This document shows, in pieces, positions 34,070 to 42,075 of a stretch of 64,000 nucleotides of DNA. Under the pieces are notes generated by a model. It had not been told where the DNA came from. It worked only from the letters and a program-made list of their open reading frames with translations, and made no database searches. Each line of letters begins with the position of its first letter. Position 1 is the stretch's first letter. A program made the translations under genes and the position numbers. The DNA comes from Bacillus sp. REN10 (lineage in GTDB: Bacteria; Bacillota; Bacilli; Bacillales; Domibacillaceae): assembly GCF_016820555.1 (NCBI RefSeq), contig NZ_JADHDW010000002.1, forward strand, positions 71,736 to 135,735, written 5' to 3'.

Positions 34070-34747
34070 TTATACTTTTACTAATTTTCCATTTTCCATG
34101 CGATATATTTCATCACAAAGCGGCAAGATTGCTTCATCATGTGTGACCATTACTGCTGCTTTATTTTTTTCTTTTGCTTGCTTAGCAATCAAAGTCGCTA
34201 TGTCCACACTGCGATTGGGATCAAGACTTGCGGTTGGTTCATCGGCCAAAATAATCGCTGGGTCGTTGGCGAAAGCGCGGGCAATTGCCACTCGCTGTTT
34301 CTCACCGCCAGATAGTTGATGAGGGTAGTGATTGATCCGTGAAAACAACCCAACGGATGAAAGTAACTCTTCCATATATTCATTTTGCTGTGAGCTTTTC
34401 TTATCAGCCATTTGCAGTACAATTTTTAGTTGCTCCTTCACTGTTAAATAAGGAACAAGATTGGAACTTTGAAAGATGTATCCAATATCTGCAAGGCGAG
34501 TTTGAGCTTTCTCTTTATCAGTGAAGTGAGTAATGTCTTTGTTATTAATATAAATATGACCGCTGTCAGGACTTAATAATGCACCGGCGATAGATAAAAA
34601 GGTACTTTTTCCTGAACCAGATGGACCGATGACAGCAGTGAATTGACCGGCCTTTGCTTGAAATGACAAACCTTTAACAATATCGATGGTAGAGTCGCCA
34701 TCTTGAAATGATTTTGATATATTTTCTAGTACGAGTGGATATGTCAT
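34070..34747 (-). CDS. hrtA: Haem efflux ABC transporter ATPase HrtA
   Basis: A 225-residue ATPase of the MacB/LolD-like class with Walker A (GPSGSGKSTF), signature LSGGEKQR, Walker B (IILADEPTASLD) and H-loop (MVTHDE). It pairs with the HrtB permease encoded directly upstream (its stop and this start share a base) to relieve haem toxicity. Length matches staphylococcal HrtA (about 221). Assignment rests on HrtB and HssRS next door. Expression should follow the HssR site at 35874-35893. Confidence 0.9.
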   Translation of the reverse strand: MTYPLVLENISKSFQDGDSTIDIVKGLSFQAKAGQFTAVIGPSGSGKSTFLSIAGALLSPDSGHIYINNKDITHFTDKEKAQTRLADIGYIFQSSNLVPYLTVKEQLKIVLQMADKKSSQQNEYMEELLSSVGLFSRINHYPHQLSGGEKQRVAIARAFANDPAIILADEPTASLDPNRSVDIATLIAKQAKEKNKAAVMVTHDEAILPLCDEIYRMENGKLVKV

Positions 34748-35826
34748 TATTCTACCCTCCCCATCGCTTCAATTGGATCTGCTTGAACAATATTAAAGCT
34801 TGAAATGAGAGATCCAACTAATGCGACTGCTAATAATACTCCAGCTAACATCATTGTATTTTCCGTATCAATGACATAAGGAATTCCTTCTGGCAATAAT
34901 GTTGCCATGAAAATAGCGAATCCAGCAGCGATGCCAATGCTGATGATTGATAATAGGAACGCTTGTATAATAGTCGTTCCAATTAAAAAGCTATTTCGGG
35001 ATCCGATTGCTTTTAAAATGCCAAATTGATTCATTTTTTGACCAGTAATAATATAAAAGAACGCAGTTAAAATAAAGACTGTAATCACAAGCAAGAATCC
35101 GAGCATCATATACAGCGAGCTTTGTTCCGCTTCAAAACCAGGAATGCTCTTCATTACTTCATCTTTTGGTAGCCATTGTCCATCTTTTACAGGAGTTCCA
35201 GTGGCCTGCTCCTTCGTGGTAGCAACTAGGGCATTGTAGTATACTTTGTTGTTTCTTTCCGTTAATGCAGTCCAACTCTTTAAGTTAATAAAAGCGACGG
35301 GTGTATGGCTGTACGTTTGCCCGCTTGTAAACCCTGCAATAGTAAAAGTGAGTCCTGATGTTTCTTCATAAAGCTTATCGCCCAGTTTAACTCCTTCTTC
35401 TTTTAATGATTCATCAGCTACGATTGATAGAGCATCCACTTTTTTTAATGTTTGTCCTTCGACTACTTTCGGATGTAGCTCACCATCTGCTTGAATACCC
35501 ATAAAGGTTAAGTCGATCGTTTGATCATGTGCTTTTTCTTTTAGAGAAAACATTTGCACACCGAGAGGCTCAAGACCTTGTTTTGATTGTGCTTGCAGCG
35601 CTTCCGTTTCACTAATTTTTGATCGATCTAACCTTTTTTCTGCATCTGTCTTCATGTAAAAGTGGTCTGCATTCATATTCTTTATACTTGAGGCATTATC
35701 AAGTGACAGCCCGTTCGCTAATCCGTTGATGATAAAGACAAGGGAAGCGGTAAAGAATAAGATAAATGCAACGAGTAAATATTTTAGTTTAAAAAACTTC
35801 ATTTCTTTTATAGAGAGTGAGAGCAT
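34747..35826 (-). CDS. hrtB: Haem efflux ABC transporter permease HrtB
   Basis: A 359-residue FtsX/MacB-type permease: N-terminal membrane segment (about 15-38), extracytoplasmic domain (about 40-230), then three membrane segments with MNQFGILKAIGSRN and the conserved end VQADPIEAMGRVE. The N-terminal LSIKEMKFFKLKYLLVAFI is as in HrtB of Staphylococcus. With HrtA it removes haem from the membrane. Here the order is hrtB-hrtA, reading in the same direction as hssRS, unlike the divergent arrangement of S. aureus. Confidence 0.9.
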   Translation of the reverse strand: MLSLSIKEMKFFKLKYLLVAFILFFTASLVFIINGLANGLSLDNASSIKNMNADHFYMKTDAEKRLDRSKISETEALQAQSKQGLEPLGVQMFSLKEKAHDQTIDLTFMGIQADGELHPKVVEGQTLKKVDALSIVADESLKEEGVKLGDKLYEETSGLTFTIAGFTSGQTYSHTPVAFINLKSWTALTERNNKVYYNALVATTKEQATGTPVKDGQWLPKDEVMKSIPGFEAEQSSLYMMLGFLLVITVFILTAFFYIITGQKMNQFGILKAIGSRNSFLIGTTIIQAFLLSIISIGIAAGFAIFMATLLPEGIPYVIDTENTMMLAGVLLAVALVGSLISSFNIVQADPIEAMGRVE

Positions 35827-35860
35827 ATTTCTTCACCTTTCTTTCGATTGATCTATGGAT

Positions 35861-35893
35861 ATCATACAATTGAAAAATGAACAGAAGATGAAC
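35861..35893 (-). promoter_or_regulatory. HssR-binding direct repeat and hrtB promoter
   Basis: On the minus strand GTTCATCTT (35893-35885), two bases, then GTTCATTTT (35882-35874) form a direct repeat that closely fits the known HssR box GTTCATATT-N2-GTTCATATT. A -10 box TATGAT follows at 35866-35861, so the distal repeat occupies the -35 position. This supports activation of hrtBA by HssR. Confidence 0.85.
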
Positions 35894-35921
35894 ATGAATT
35901 TACAATTAAGATTTCGCAAGA

Positions 35922-35962
35922 GAAAATAAAAACATCCCTGAAATGATGAATCTTCAGGGATG
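35922..35962 (-). terminator. Terminator of hssRS
   Basis: A 10-bp stem CATCCCTGAA / TTCAGGGATG followed on the minus strand by TTTTTATTTTC; the stem includes the hssS stop codon (35954-35956). It separates hssRS from the hrtBA promoter. Confidence 0.85.
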
Positions 35963-37351
35963 AGTGGCTGTTTTTTGTTTTGGAAGTTCTACAGTGATCT
36001 CAGTATCGGCTCCTTTTTCACTTTTAGCATAAATTCGGCCGTGATGCAGGTGTACGATCGTCATAGCGATCGAGAGCCCTAATCCAGTCCCTTCAATTGT
36101 TCGGCTTCTAGCCGTGTCTGCCCGATAGAAACGCTCAAAAATCCGAGAAAGATCCGCCTTATCAATGCCGACTCCAGAATTTTTTATTCGTATTTCCACA
36201 TAATCAGGTTTATCAGTTAAAGAGACCTTTACATAGCCGCCTTCTAGATTATATTTCACGGCATTGGACATGATATTGTCCCAAACGGCATATAGCTGTG
36301 CAGGATCACCATAAAAATCAGTAGGAGGGAGCTGATAATCTGCCATGATACCTTTTTCCTCCATCTTCCATTGGTATTGTCTTAACACTTGCTTTAGTTG
36401 TTCCGATAAAGAAAAACTTTGTTTTTTCAAAGGCTGTTCTTCCTGTTCTAGTGAAGCGAGAAATAAAATTTGCTTCGTTAGCATCGACAGCCGCAACACT
36501 TCTTTATTGATAATATCAGCGTAGTGAAGCTTGTCTTCATCCGACAAATCCGGTTGGGCTAATAAAGCCGTGTATCCTTTAATATTAGAAAGGGGGGATT
36601 GAATATCATGAGAGATGTTCGATATTAATTGTTTGCGTAATTCTTCTAATTGCTCCAGCTGATTAGCCATTTGCGTGAAGCTTTGAGCAAGATCACCGAT
36701 TTCGTCCTTGCGATTAATGTCCAATTGAATATTAAAGTTGCCTTGAGCTAATTCAAAGGTAGCAGAAGTGAGTTTCTTAATTGGGTTTGTTAGTAATTTC
36801 ACGCTAATTAGGACAAATAAAATACTTAGCAAAATGGTAATAAAAAGCATGGAACCGAACAGAAGATGCATTTCATTAAACAGTAGTTTAATATCTGGAC
36901 GCATAAATAAGGCGTATGTTTTCCCCTCATACATAAATGGAACACCGATGGTATTCTTTAACTCATTAGCAAAAAAGCCAGTTACAAAAAAGGTATGAGG
37001 GAATTGCTGCATTCCGTGAAAGGTGGCCCCATTTAAAACCATTTGTATATCTTCTGTGGCTAAATTTGCTTCTCGAAAGGCTTTTCCGTAAAATTGTTCT
37101 TGTTGCCCATCGGTTATGTATACTTGGTAACCGACAGCTGCCAAATGCTCGAAATATGAATCTAATTTCATTTCCGGATGAAGCTTGACATAGTCAACCA
37201 TTTCTTGTGCGATCATGGTGTTTTTTTGATCATTATATGGTTTCAAGATCATTTGATAATAAATATTTGAGAGCAGAAAAGCAGCGATGCCGCTTAATAA
37301 CATAATTAAGATGGTTGTGAATGTAACTTTGCCATACAGCGAACGGATCAT
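35954..37351 (-). CDS. hssS: Haem-responsive sensor histidine kinase HssS
   Basis: A 465-residue kinase with membrane segments at about 10-32 and 163-186 flanking a short sensor domain that keeps HssS-type motifs: FYGKAFREANL, FFVTGFFANELKNTIGVPF and ALFMRPDI. HAMP follows, then H-box His248 (SNISHDIQSPLSNIKGY), N-box and G boxes (GTGLGLSIAM). It senses haem or haem-linked membrane stress and phosphorylates HssR. It is coupled to hssR through an ATGA overlap. Confidence 0.93.
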   Translation of the reverse strand: MIRSLYGKVTFTTILIMLLSGIAAFLLSNIYYQMILKPYNDQKNTMIAQEMVDYVKLHPEMKLDSYFEHLAAVGYQVYITDGQQEQFYGKAFREANLATEDIQMVLNGATFHGMQQFPHTFFVTGFFANELKNTIGVPFMYEGKTYALFMRPDIKLLFNEMHLLFGSMLFITILLSILFVLISVKLLTNPIKKLTSATFELAQGNFNIQLDINRKDEIGDLAQSFTQMANQLEQLEELRKQLISNISHDIQSPLSNIKGYTALLAQPDLSDEDKLHYADIINKEVLRLSMLTKQILFLASLEQEEQPLKKQSFSLSEQLKQVLRQYQWKMEEKGIMADYQLPPTDFYGDPAQLYAVWDNIMSNAVKYNLEGGYVKVSLTDKPDYVEIRIKNSGVGIDKADLSRIFERFYRADTARSRTIEGTGLGLSIAMTIVHLHHGRIYAKSEKGADTEITVELPKQKTATHP

Positions 37352-38022
37352 ACTGTTTCCTCCAGCTTGTAACCTACCCCTCGGACTGTAAGAATTTTAA
37401 ACCCTGGCTGCCTGTTTTTAAATCGTTCCCGCAAGCGTTTAATATGCACATCCACCGTTCGTTCATCGCCGTCAAAATCAAGCCCCCATACGGAATCAAT
37501 CAGCTGAGCTCTTGAAAACGTCTGACGGGGGGAGGCGGCTAAAAATGAAAGAAGCTCAAACTCTTTTAGCGGCAGTAGCATAGAACTGTCATCGATTTGC
37601 ACTTCATAGCTTTTCGTATCAATGGTCGTGTTGCCGATTTGAATATTAGACGACTGTTGTTTATTGTAGCGTCTGAGCAATGCGTTGAGTCGAAAGATCA
37701 GCTCTTGCGGTTCAAATGGTTTCACAAGATAATCATCTGTTCCAGAGCGAAAGCCGCTTTCCTTATCACTTAAAGCGCTTTTAGCTGTTAGTAAAATAAT
37801 CGGCAAGTCATAATCACACCGGATTGCCTCTGTTAGTTCAAATCCGTTCATTTCAGGCATCATCACATCGACAATGGCAGCGTCACATTTTTTTTGTTGA
37901 AGTATAGTTAACGCGTCTTTCCCATTTTCTGCTTGTACCGTTTGGAAGCCTGCCTCATTTAAATGAATACTTACAAGCCGGCGAACAGCCGGATCATCAT
38001 CCACAATCAACACAGAAATCAT
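37348..38022 (-). CDS. hssR: Haem-responsive response regulator HssR
   Basis: A 224-residue OmpR-family regulator, the same length as S. aureus HssR. Receiver domain with D8/D9/D10, phospho-acceptor D52 (AAIVDVMMPEMNG) and DDYLVKPF; winged helix ends TVRGVGYKLEE. It should bind the direct repeat upstream of hrtB and activate efflux. ATG 38022 has AAAGGAG 10 bases upstream. First gene of the hssRS operon. Confidence 0.93.
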   Translation of the reverse strand: MISVLIVDDDPAVRRLVSIHLNEAGFQTVQAENGKDALTILQQKKCDAAIVDVMMPEMNGFELTEAIRCDYDLPIILLTAKSALSDKESGFRSGTDDYLVKPFEPQELIFRLNALLRRYNKQQSSNIQIGNTTIDTKSYEVQIDDSSMLLPLKEFELLSFLAASPRQTFSRAQLIDSVWGLDFDGDERTVDVHIKRLRERFKNRQPGFKILTVRGVGYKLEETV

Positions 38023-38091
38023 TGGCTTATGCTCCTTTGTTTTTAATCATATGCTAATAAAAAACATAGATAAAAACAACCATTTAAAATG

Positions 38092-38125
38092 AAGACAGCA
38101 ACGCCCGTGGGCGTTGCTGTCTTCA
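38092..38125 (-). terminator. Strong terminator hairpin
   Basis: Perfect GACAGCAACGCCC / GGGCGTTGCTGTC stem (38095-38107 / 38110-38122) with a two-base loop and flanking AAGA/TCTT. It directly follows the stop of the 91-residue gene and prevents read-through into hssR. Confidence 0.88.
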
Positions 38126-38398
38126 TTTAATCACTTGAAAGATATGGTGTTTTTTCAAAATGGGTTTTATTTTGAAGAGTACATGTTGAAGAATTTCTCG
38201 GCGATAGACGGAGTGGAGCGCTGGAGTAAGATGTAATGTCTTCATAAATAACTCAGTTCGACGATCGATGTAACGATTCATTTGATCTTGATAAAATAAT
38301 TCTCTTTTTTTAATTTTTTCTTCTACCTCTTTAGAAAGTTGCACAGCAAATTGAGAGACAGAATAATCAAGTGTTCCACAGAATTCAGCTACAGTCAT
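38123..38398 (-). CDS. 91-residue charged protein of unknown function
   Basis: A small basic, probably all-helical protein (core QFAVQLSKEVEEKIKKRELF and a C-terminal IKPILKKHHIFQVIK). No membrane segment, Cys or known motif. The ATG at 38398 follows AGGAGGAAGGAGGAATGAG, an exceptionally rich ribosome binding region, and the gene has its own strong terminator, so it is probably expressed. The N-terminal half could be a small DNA-binding or dimerising domain; I do not recognise a family. Confidence 0.72.
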   Translation of the reverse strand: MTVAEFCGTLDYSVSQFAVQLSKEVEEKIKKRELFYQDQMNRYIDRRTELFMKTLHLTPALHSVYRREILQHVLFKIKPILKKHHIFQVIK

Positions 38399-38554
38399 AG
38401 CTCATTCCTCCTTCCTCCTAACATTGTAGATTGTTTCTAACTATATCTTAACATAAAATTAACAAAAAATTAACATAAAACTATTTCTTTTTTGTTGTTT
38501 TTGTGATAAAAGATCAAAAAAGGTGTATCTATTTTTTCACTTTCATATAGTTAA

Positions 38555-38598
38555 ACAACAAAGGGACCCGAGCGAAAAGTTTGGGTCCCTTTGTTGTT
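38555..38598 (-). terminator. Terminator of MFS exporter gene
   Basis: Stem AACAACAAAGGGACCC / GGGTCCCTTTGTTGTT with a loop of about 12 bases lies between the exporter stop (38602) and the 91-residue gene. On the minus strand the arms supply A and T runs. Confidence 0.88.
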
Positions 38599-38601
38599 TG
38601 A

Positions 38602-40101
38602 TTAACTTTCTTGTTGCATAGCTGGTTCTGTTGCTGGTCGTGAACGTTTTAAGAAAAATGCAAGAATGAGCGCAATGGAAGCGATACCGACTGAAACGAA
38701 GAACGAAAAATTAATTCCATGAAGAATCGCTTCATTCATCAATTGTGCTTTCATTTCACTCAATTGAGCGGCGTTTGGTTGCACGGTAGAAGAAAGGTTT
38801 TGCATCGCTTCTTCTGATAATCTTTTCGCTTCTACTTCCGTTCTATTTTGCATCAGTGTCACAAGAAAAGCAGATCCGACGGCACCGGATACTTGCTGCA
38901 ACGTGTTGTTCATGGCAGTTCCGTGCGGATTCATTCTAGCAGGCAATTGATTCAATCCGTTCGTCATGACGGGCATCATCACCATTGACATACCAAACAT
39001 GCGAAGGGTATAAAGCATCATTAAATAACTATAGGATGTTTCGAGTGTCAGCTTGCTAAACATATATGTCGTTAATATCGTAATAGAAAGACCGGTTACT
39101 GCTAATATACGTGCTCCAAACTTATCAAATAATTTACCTGTAATCGGGGACATGATTCCCATTGCAATAGCGCCAGGCAGCATGAGCAATCCTGAGTGAA
39201 GCGGAGAAATCCCTCTTAATGTTTGAACATAAATCGGCATGAGTAGCATGGCAGAAAACATCGCCATCGAAATGACAACAGAAATGGCAGAAGACAATGC
39301 AAACATTGGATAACGGTAAATTCGGAACTCTAAAAGCGGTTCATCTAAACGGAGCTGGCGCGTAATAAATAAAATAAGCGATAGGACTCCAATGAGAATT
39401 GATCCATAGACATGCAGCGAATCCCAACCCTTCTCACCTGCTGAGCTGAATCCGTACAATAAACCGCCAAATCCAATGCTCGATAATACAAGGGATAGAA
39501 CGTCCAGCTTGATTTGGCGTTGCGGTGTAATATTCTTTAGCTTGAAAAAGGCAAACAGTAAGGTGACGGCTGCGAATGGAAGCACAACGTCAAATAGAGT
39601 GCGCCAAGAATAATGTTCAATAATCCAACCGGATAACGTGGGACCAATAGCAGGAGCTGTGATCATCACAAGTCCGAAAATTCCCATAGCGGCTCCGCGT
39701 CGTTCAATAGGAAAGCTAACAAGCATCACGTTCATCAGCAACGGCATCATCATCGCGGATCCTGATGCTTGAATCATTCGTGCGACTAACAGCATGTTCA
39801 GCGACGGGGCGAGACTGGCCAGAAGTGTTCCGGCTGTAAAAAGAGTCATCGCGAAAATAAATAATTTGCGGTTCGTGAATTTTTGAATGAAAAAGGCGCT
39901 GGCAGGGATCAATACCCCGTTGACGAGCATATAGCCTGTCGATAGCCATTGAACAGCGGAGGCGGATGCCTCAAATTCTTTCATAATTGATGGAAGAGCG
40001 ACGTTTAATAACGTTTCGTTTAATATCGATACGAAAGCGCCGATGAATAAAATAGCGATCATCCCATAAGGCGGTTTCTTGATGGTTGCTTGTGTAGTCA
40101 A
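38602..40101 (-). CDS. DHA2-family (EmrB/QacA) drug efflux transporter
   Basis: A 499-residue major facilitator with 14 predicted membrane segments. Motif C-like GPTLSGWIIEHYSWRTLF, the NETLLNVALPSIMKEF segment in helix 1 and WLSTGYMLVNGVLIPASAF in helix 2 identify the DHA2 drug:H antiporter class (LmrB/YhcA/QacA relatives). The TTG at 40101 with GGAGGG upstream is preferred; the longer frame to 40164 runs through the promoter region. The divergent TetR gene is the likely repressor, with an operator between. Confidence 0.92.
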   Translation of the reverse strand: MTTQATIKKPPYGMIAILFIGAFVSILNETLLNVALPSIMKEFEASASAVQWLSTGYMLVNGVLIPASAFFIQKFTNRKLFIFAMTLFTAGTLLASLAPSLNMLLVARMIQASGSAMMMPLLMNVMLVSFPIERRGAAMGIFGLVMITAPAIGPTLSGWIIEHYSWRTLFDVVLPFAAVTLLFAFFKLKNITPQRQIKLDVLSLVLSSIGFGGLLYGFSSAGEKGWDSLHVYGSILIGVLSLILFITRQLRLDEPLLEFRIYRYPMFALSSAISVVISMAMFSAMLLMPIYVQTLRGISPLHSGLLMLPGAIAMGIMSPITGKLFDKFGARILAVTGLSITILTTYMFSKLTLETSYSYLMMLYTLRMFGMSMVMMPVMTNGLNQLPARMNPHGTAMNNTLQQVSGAVGSAFLVTLMQNRTEVEAKRLSEEAMQNLSSTVQPNAAQLSEMKAQLMNEAILHGINFSFFVSVGIASIALILAFFLKRSRPATEPAMQQES

Positions 40102-40113
40102 TAGATACCCTCC

Positions 40114-40128
40114 TATACCGTTCGTATA
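40114..40128. promoter_or_regulatory. Candidate TetR operator 1
   Basis: TATAC-N5-GTATA palindrome just upstream of the exporter ribosome binding site. It resembles the sequence at 40164-40178 inside the exporter promoter (both start TATACCG), suggesting two sites for one repressor. Confidence 0.45.
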
Positions 40129-40159
40129 AAATAGTGTACTTGTGTTATAATAGGTTTTT

Positions 40160-40188
40160 ATCATATACCGGTGTTATAAAAAAATCAA
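40160..40188 (-). promoter_or_regulatory. Exporter promoter with embedded operator
   Basis: Leftwards, TTGATT (40188-40183), a 17-base spacer and TATGAT (40165-40160) make a good sigma-A promoter. TATACCGGTGTTATA (40164-40178) fills the spacer, where repressor binding would block polymerase. Confidence 0.6.
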
Positions 40189-40279
40189 TAAAAATATTTT
40201 GGTATATTGAAGACCTTAATAGAATGGGCTACGATGAAATTATACAGCTAGTCCAATTTTGCATAGATGAGGTGATCCA

Positions 40280-41122
40280 ATGATAGATCGGAAGCGTCAA
40301 GTCATTGATGTGGCACATGCTCTTTTCATTGAAAAAGGTTACGCCGCGACGTCCATTCAAGATATTTTACAGAAAAGTAACATTTCCAAAGGAACCTTTT
40401 ACAATTATTTTTCATCGAAAAAAGAATTATTAATGACCATATTTGAAATGATTAGAAATGAAACGAATAAACGCCGTTTAGCGATACTTGCAGGAAGATC
40501 CACTTCTGATAAGGAAGCATTTATGGAGCAAATCGCTATCAAAATGAAAGTAAATCAGGAGAATAATTTATTTGTGCTTTTTCAAGGGGTATTTGCATCA
40601 GAGGATGATGAATTAAAAAAAGTAGTAAAAAATCATCATTATGAAGAAATACAGTGGCTGCAAAAACGGGTGTTGGAATTATACGGAGAGAATATTTTAC
40701 CGTATTCACTTGATTTAGCCGTCGGATTATTCGGTATGGTGCAAAACTACATCCATTTCTTCCTGACAGTTGACCAAGCAATGAATATTGATAAAATCAT
40801 TCGCTATTCTATGCAGCGGTTAGAGGCGATTGTTGTCGATGTGCAAGAACAGGAGGATCAATTACTGGAAGTCGATATGCTCAATCATCAGTTTTCACAA
40901 ACGAGTTTGTTAAAGGCCCACAAAAAGCGGCTGATCATTCAAACAATTAATAGGATGTTAAAACATACAGATGAGGAGCAAAGCGAATTATTGCTGTTTG
41001 TACAAAACGAGTTCAGTCAGCATGAGCCCCGGCGAGCAGTCATCCATGCGATTCTGGCAGCAATTTCTAATCATTCAGAACTTCAAAGGTATATTCAAGA
41101 TTATTTTGAGATCCATTCATAA
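40280..41122 (+). CDS. TetR-family transcriptional repressor
   Basis: A 280-residue regulator, longer than the usual 190-210. The N-terminal helix-turn-helix is clear (GYAATSIQDILQKSNISKGTFYNYFSSKKELL, about residues 20-51). The ligand-binding part is helical, and about 80 extra residues at the C-terminus (from LNHQFSQTSLLKAHKKRLI) have no obvious function. ATG 40280 follows GAGGTGATCCA. Its divergent position makes it the probable repressor of the drug exporter, with inducer likely an exporter substrate. Confidence 0.9.
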   Translation: MIDRKRQVIDVAHALFIEKGYAATSIQDILQKSNISKGTFYNYFSSKKELLMTIFEMIRNETNKRRLAILAGRSTSDKEAFMEQIAIKMKVNQENNLFVLFQGVFASEDDELKKVVKNHHYEEIQWLQKRVLELYGENILPYSLDLAVGLFGMVQNYIHFFLTVDQAMNIDKIIRYSMQRLEAIVVDVQEQEDQLLEVDMLNHQFSQTSLLKAHKKRLIIQTINRMLKHTDEEQSELLLFVQNEFSQHEPRRAVIHAILAAISNHSELQRYIQDYFEIHS

Positions 41123-41132
41123 GCTTGATGTT

Positions 41133-41166
41133 TAGACGATTATCCAGTGTAATCGTCTATTTTTTT
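41133..41166 (+). terminator. Terminator of TetR gene
   Basis: Perfect 10-bp stem TAGACGATTA / TAATCGTCTA with a 7-base loop and seven T. The T-run is also the first part of the 17-bp inverted repeat at 41160-41203. Confidence 0.9.
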
Positions 41167-41203
41167 GTCCAATTTTAAATTGTGAGAAAATTGGACAAAA
41201 AAA
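41160..41203. repeat. Perfect 17-bp inverted repeat before IclR promoter
   Basis: Arms 41160-41176 (seven T then GTCCAATTTT) and 41187-41203 (AAAATTGGAC then seven A) are exact complements with a 10-base loop. It begins inside the T-tract of the TetR terminator and ends three bases before the -35 box of the IclR promoter. It could be a second terminator, an upstream regulator site or both. Confidence 0.9.
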
Positions 41204-41205
41204 CC

Positions 41206-41234
41206 TTGTCACATTTTGTTTCTTTTTCTATAAT
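41206..41234 (+). promoter_or_regulatory. Sigma-A promoter of pxp operon
   Basis: TTGTCA, a 17-base spacer and a consensus TATAAT precede the IclR gene by 56 bases; the expected transcription start is near 41241, just before the palindromic operator. Confidence 0.85.
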
Positions 41235-41248
41235 TAATGTACTAAATA

Positions 41249-41266
41249 TCGGAATATATATTCCGA
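41249..41266. promoter_or_regulatory. 18-bp perfect palindrome, IclR-type operator
   Basis: TCGGAATATATATTCCGA is a perfect palindrome located just after the predicted transcription start, and another CGGAA half site follows at 41271. IclR-family operators often carry GGAA...TTCC arms, so autorepression by the downstream regulator is likely. Confidence 0.75.
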
Positions 41267-41289
41267 ATAACGGAACGAGGGTATGAGCG

Positions 41290-42075
41290 GTGAATAAAAC
41301 GGTTTTAAAATCAATGGAGATTCTGCAATTATTCTTTGATGAGGAACATCAAACTTTACAGCAAATTGTTGAAAAAACAAATTTACCAAAAACCTCTGCA
41401 TATCGAATGGCAGAGTCATTATATGAATTGGGTTTCTTACAAAAGAATGATGAAGGCGCTTACAAATTGGGGCTGCTTTTTTTACAGATGGGACATCTTG
41501 TGGCGGAACGGTTGGAAATTAGAAAAGTGGCGCTACCGATTATGAAGAAATTAAAACACGCGACAGGGGAAGCTGTTAATTTAATTATTAGAGAAAAAGA
41601 CGAAGCGGTGTATGTCGAAAAGGTAGATACGACAGAACGAGTGCGAGTGTATACGCAAATTGGCCGGCGTGCTCCTCTATACGCTGGAGCGTGTCCACGG
41701 ATTTTGCTTGCTTTTTTACCAGATGAGCAAAAAGAGGAATTGATTAACGAAGCGGTCATAGAAAAATATGCAGATGGAACAATTATGGATAAACATGTGC
41801 TTCGGCAAATGTTAATAGAAAGTAAGGAGAAGGGCTATTCGATTAGCCATTCCGAATTAGAAAACTATTCATCAGCAATCGCTGCCCCCATTTTTGACTA
41901 TACAGGAAAAGTGATTGCCGGGCTTAGTGTTGTCGGACCTGAAGCGCGTTTTCAAGATGAAGCTCATATCCAGTCCTTAATTATTCAGTTAAAGCAATCA
42001 GCTGAGGAGATTTCTAAAAAGATGGGATGGAAAGGAGAAGGGGAAGATGCAAGAACAAATTATTCCGCTTGGTGA
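41290..42075 (+). CDS. IclR-family regulator of pxp operon (KipR-like)
   Basis: A 261-residue IclR-family protein: winged helix-turn-helix in residues about 1-65 (TLQQIVEKTNLPKTSAYRMAESL) and an IclR effector domain with RRAPLYAGACPRILLAFLPD and the end-region GKVIAGLSVVGPEARF. In B. subtilis KipR represses the kip operon; here it is the first gene of the same kind of operon and overlaps pxpB by 29 bp. GTG 41290 follows GAGGG. The 18-bp palindrome upstream is its likely site; the effector is unknown. Confidence 0.92.
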   Translation: MNKTVLKSMEILQLFFDEEHQTLQQIVEKTNLPKTSAYRMAESLYELGFLQKNDEGAYKLGLLFLQMGHLVAERLEIRKVALPIMKKLKHATGEAVNLIIREKDEAVYVEKVDTTERVRVYTQIGRRAPLYAGACPRILLAFLPDEQKEELINEAVIEKYADGTIMDKHVLRQMLIESKEKGYSISHSELENYSSAIAAPIFDYTGKVIAGLSVVGPEARFQDEAHIQSLIIQLKQSAEEISKKMGWKGEGEDARTNYSAW

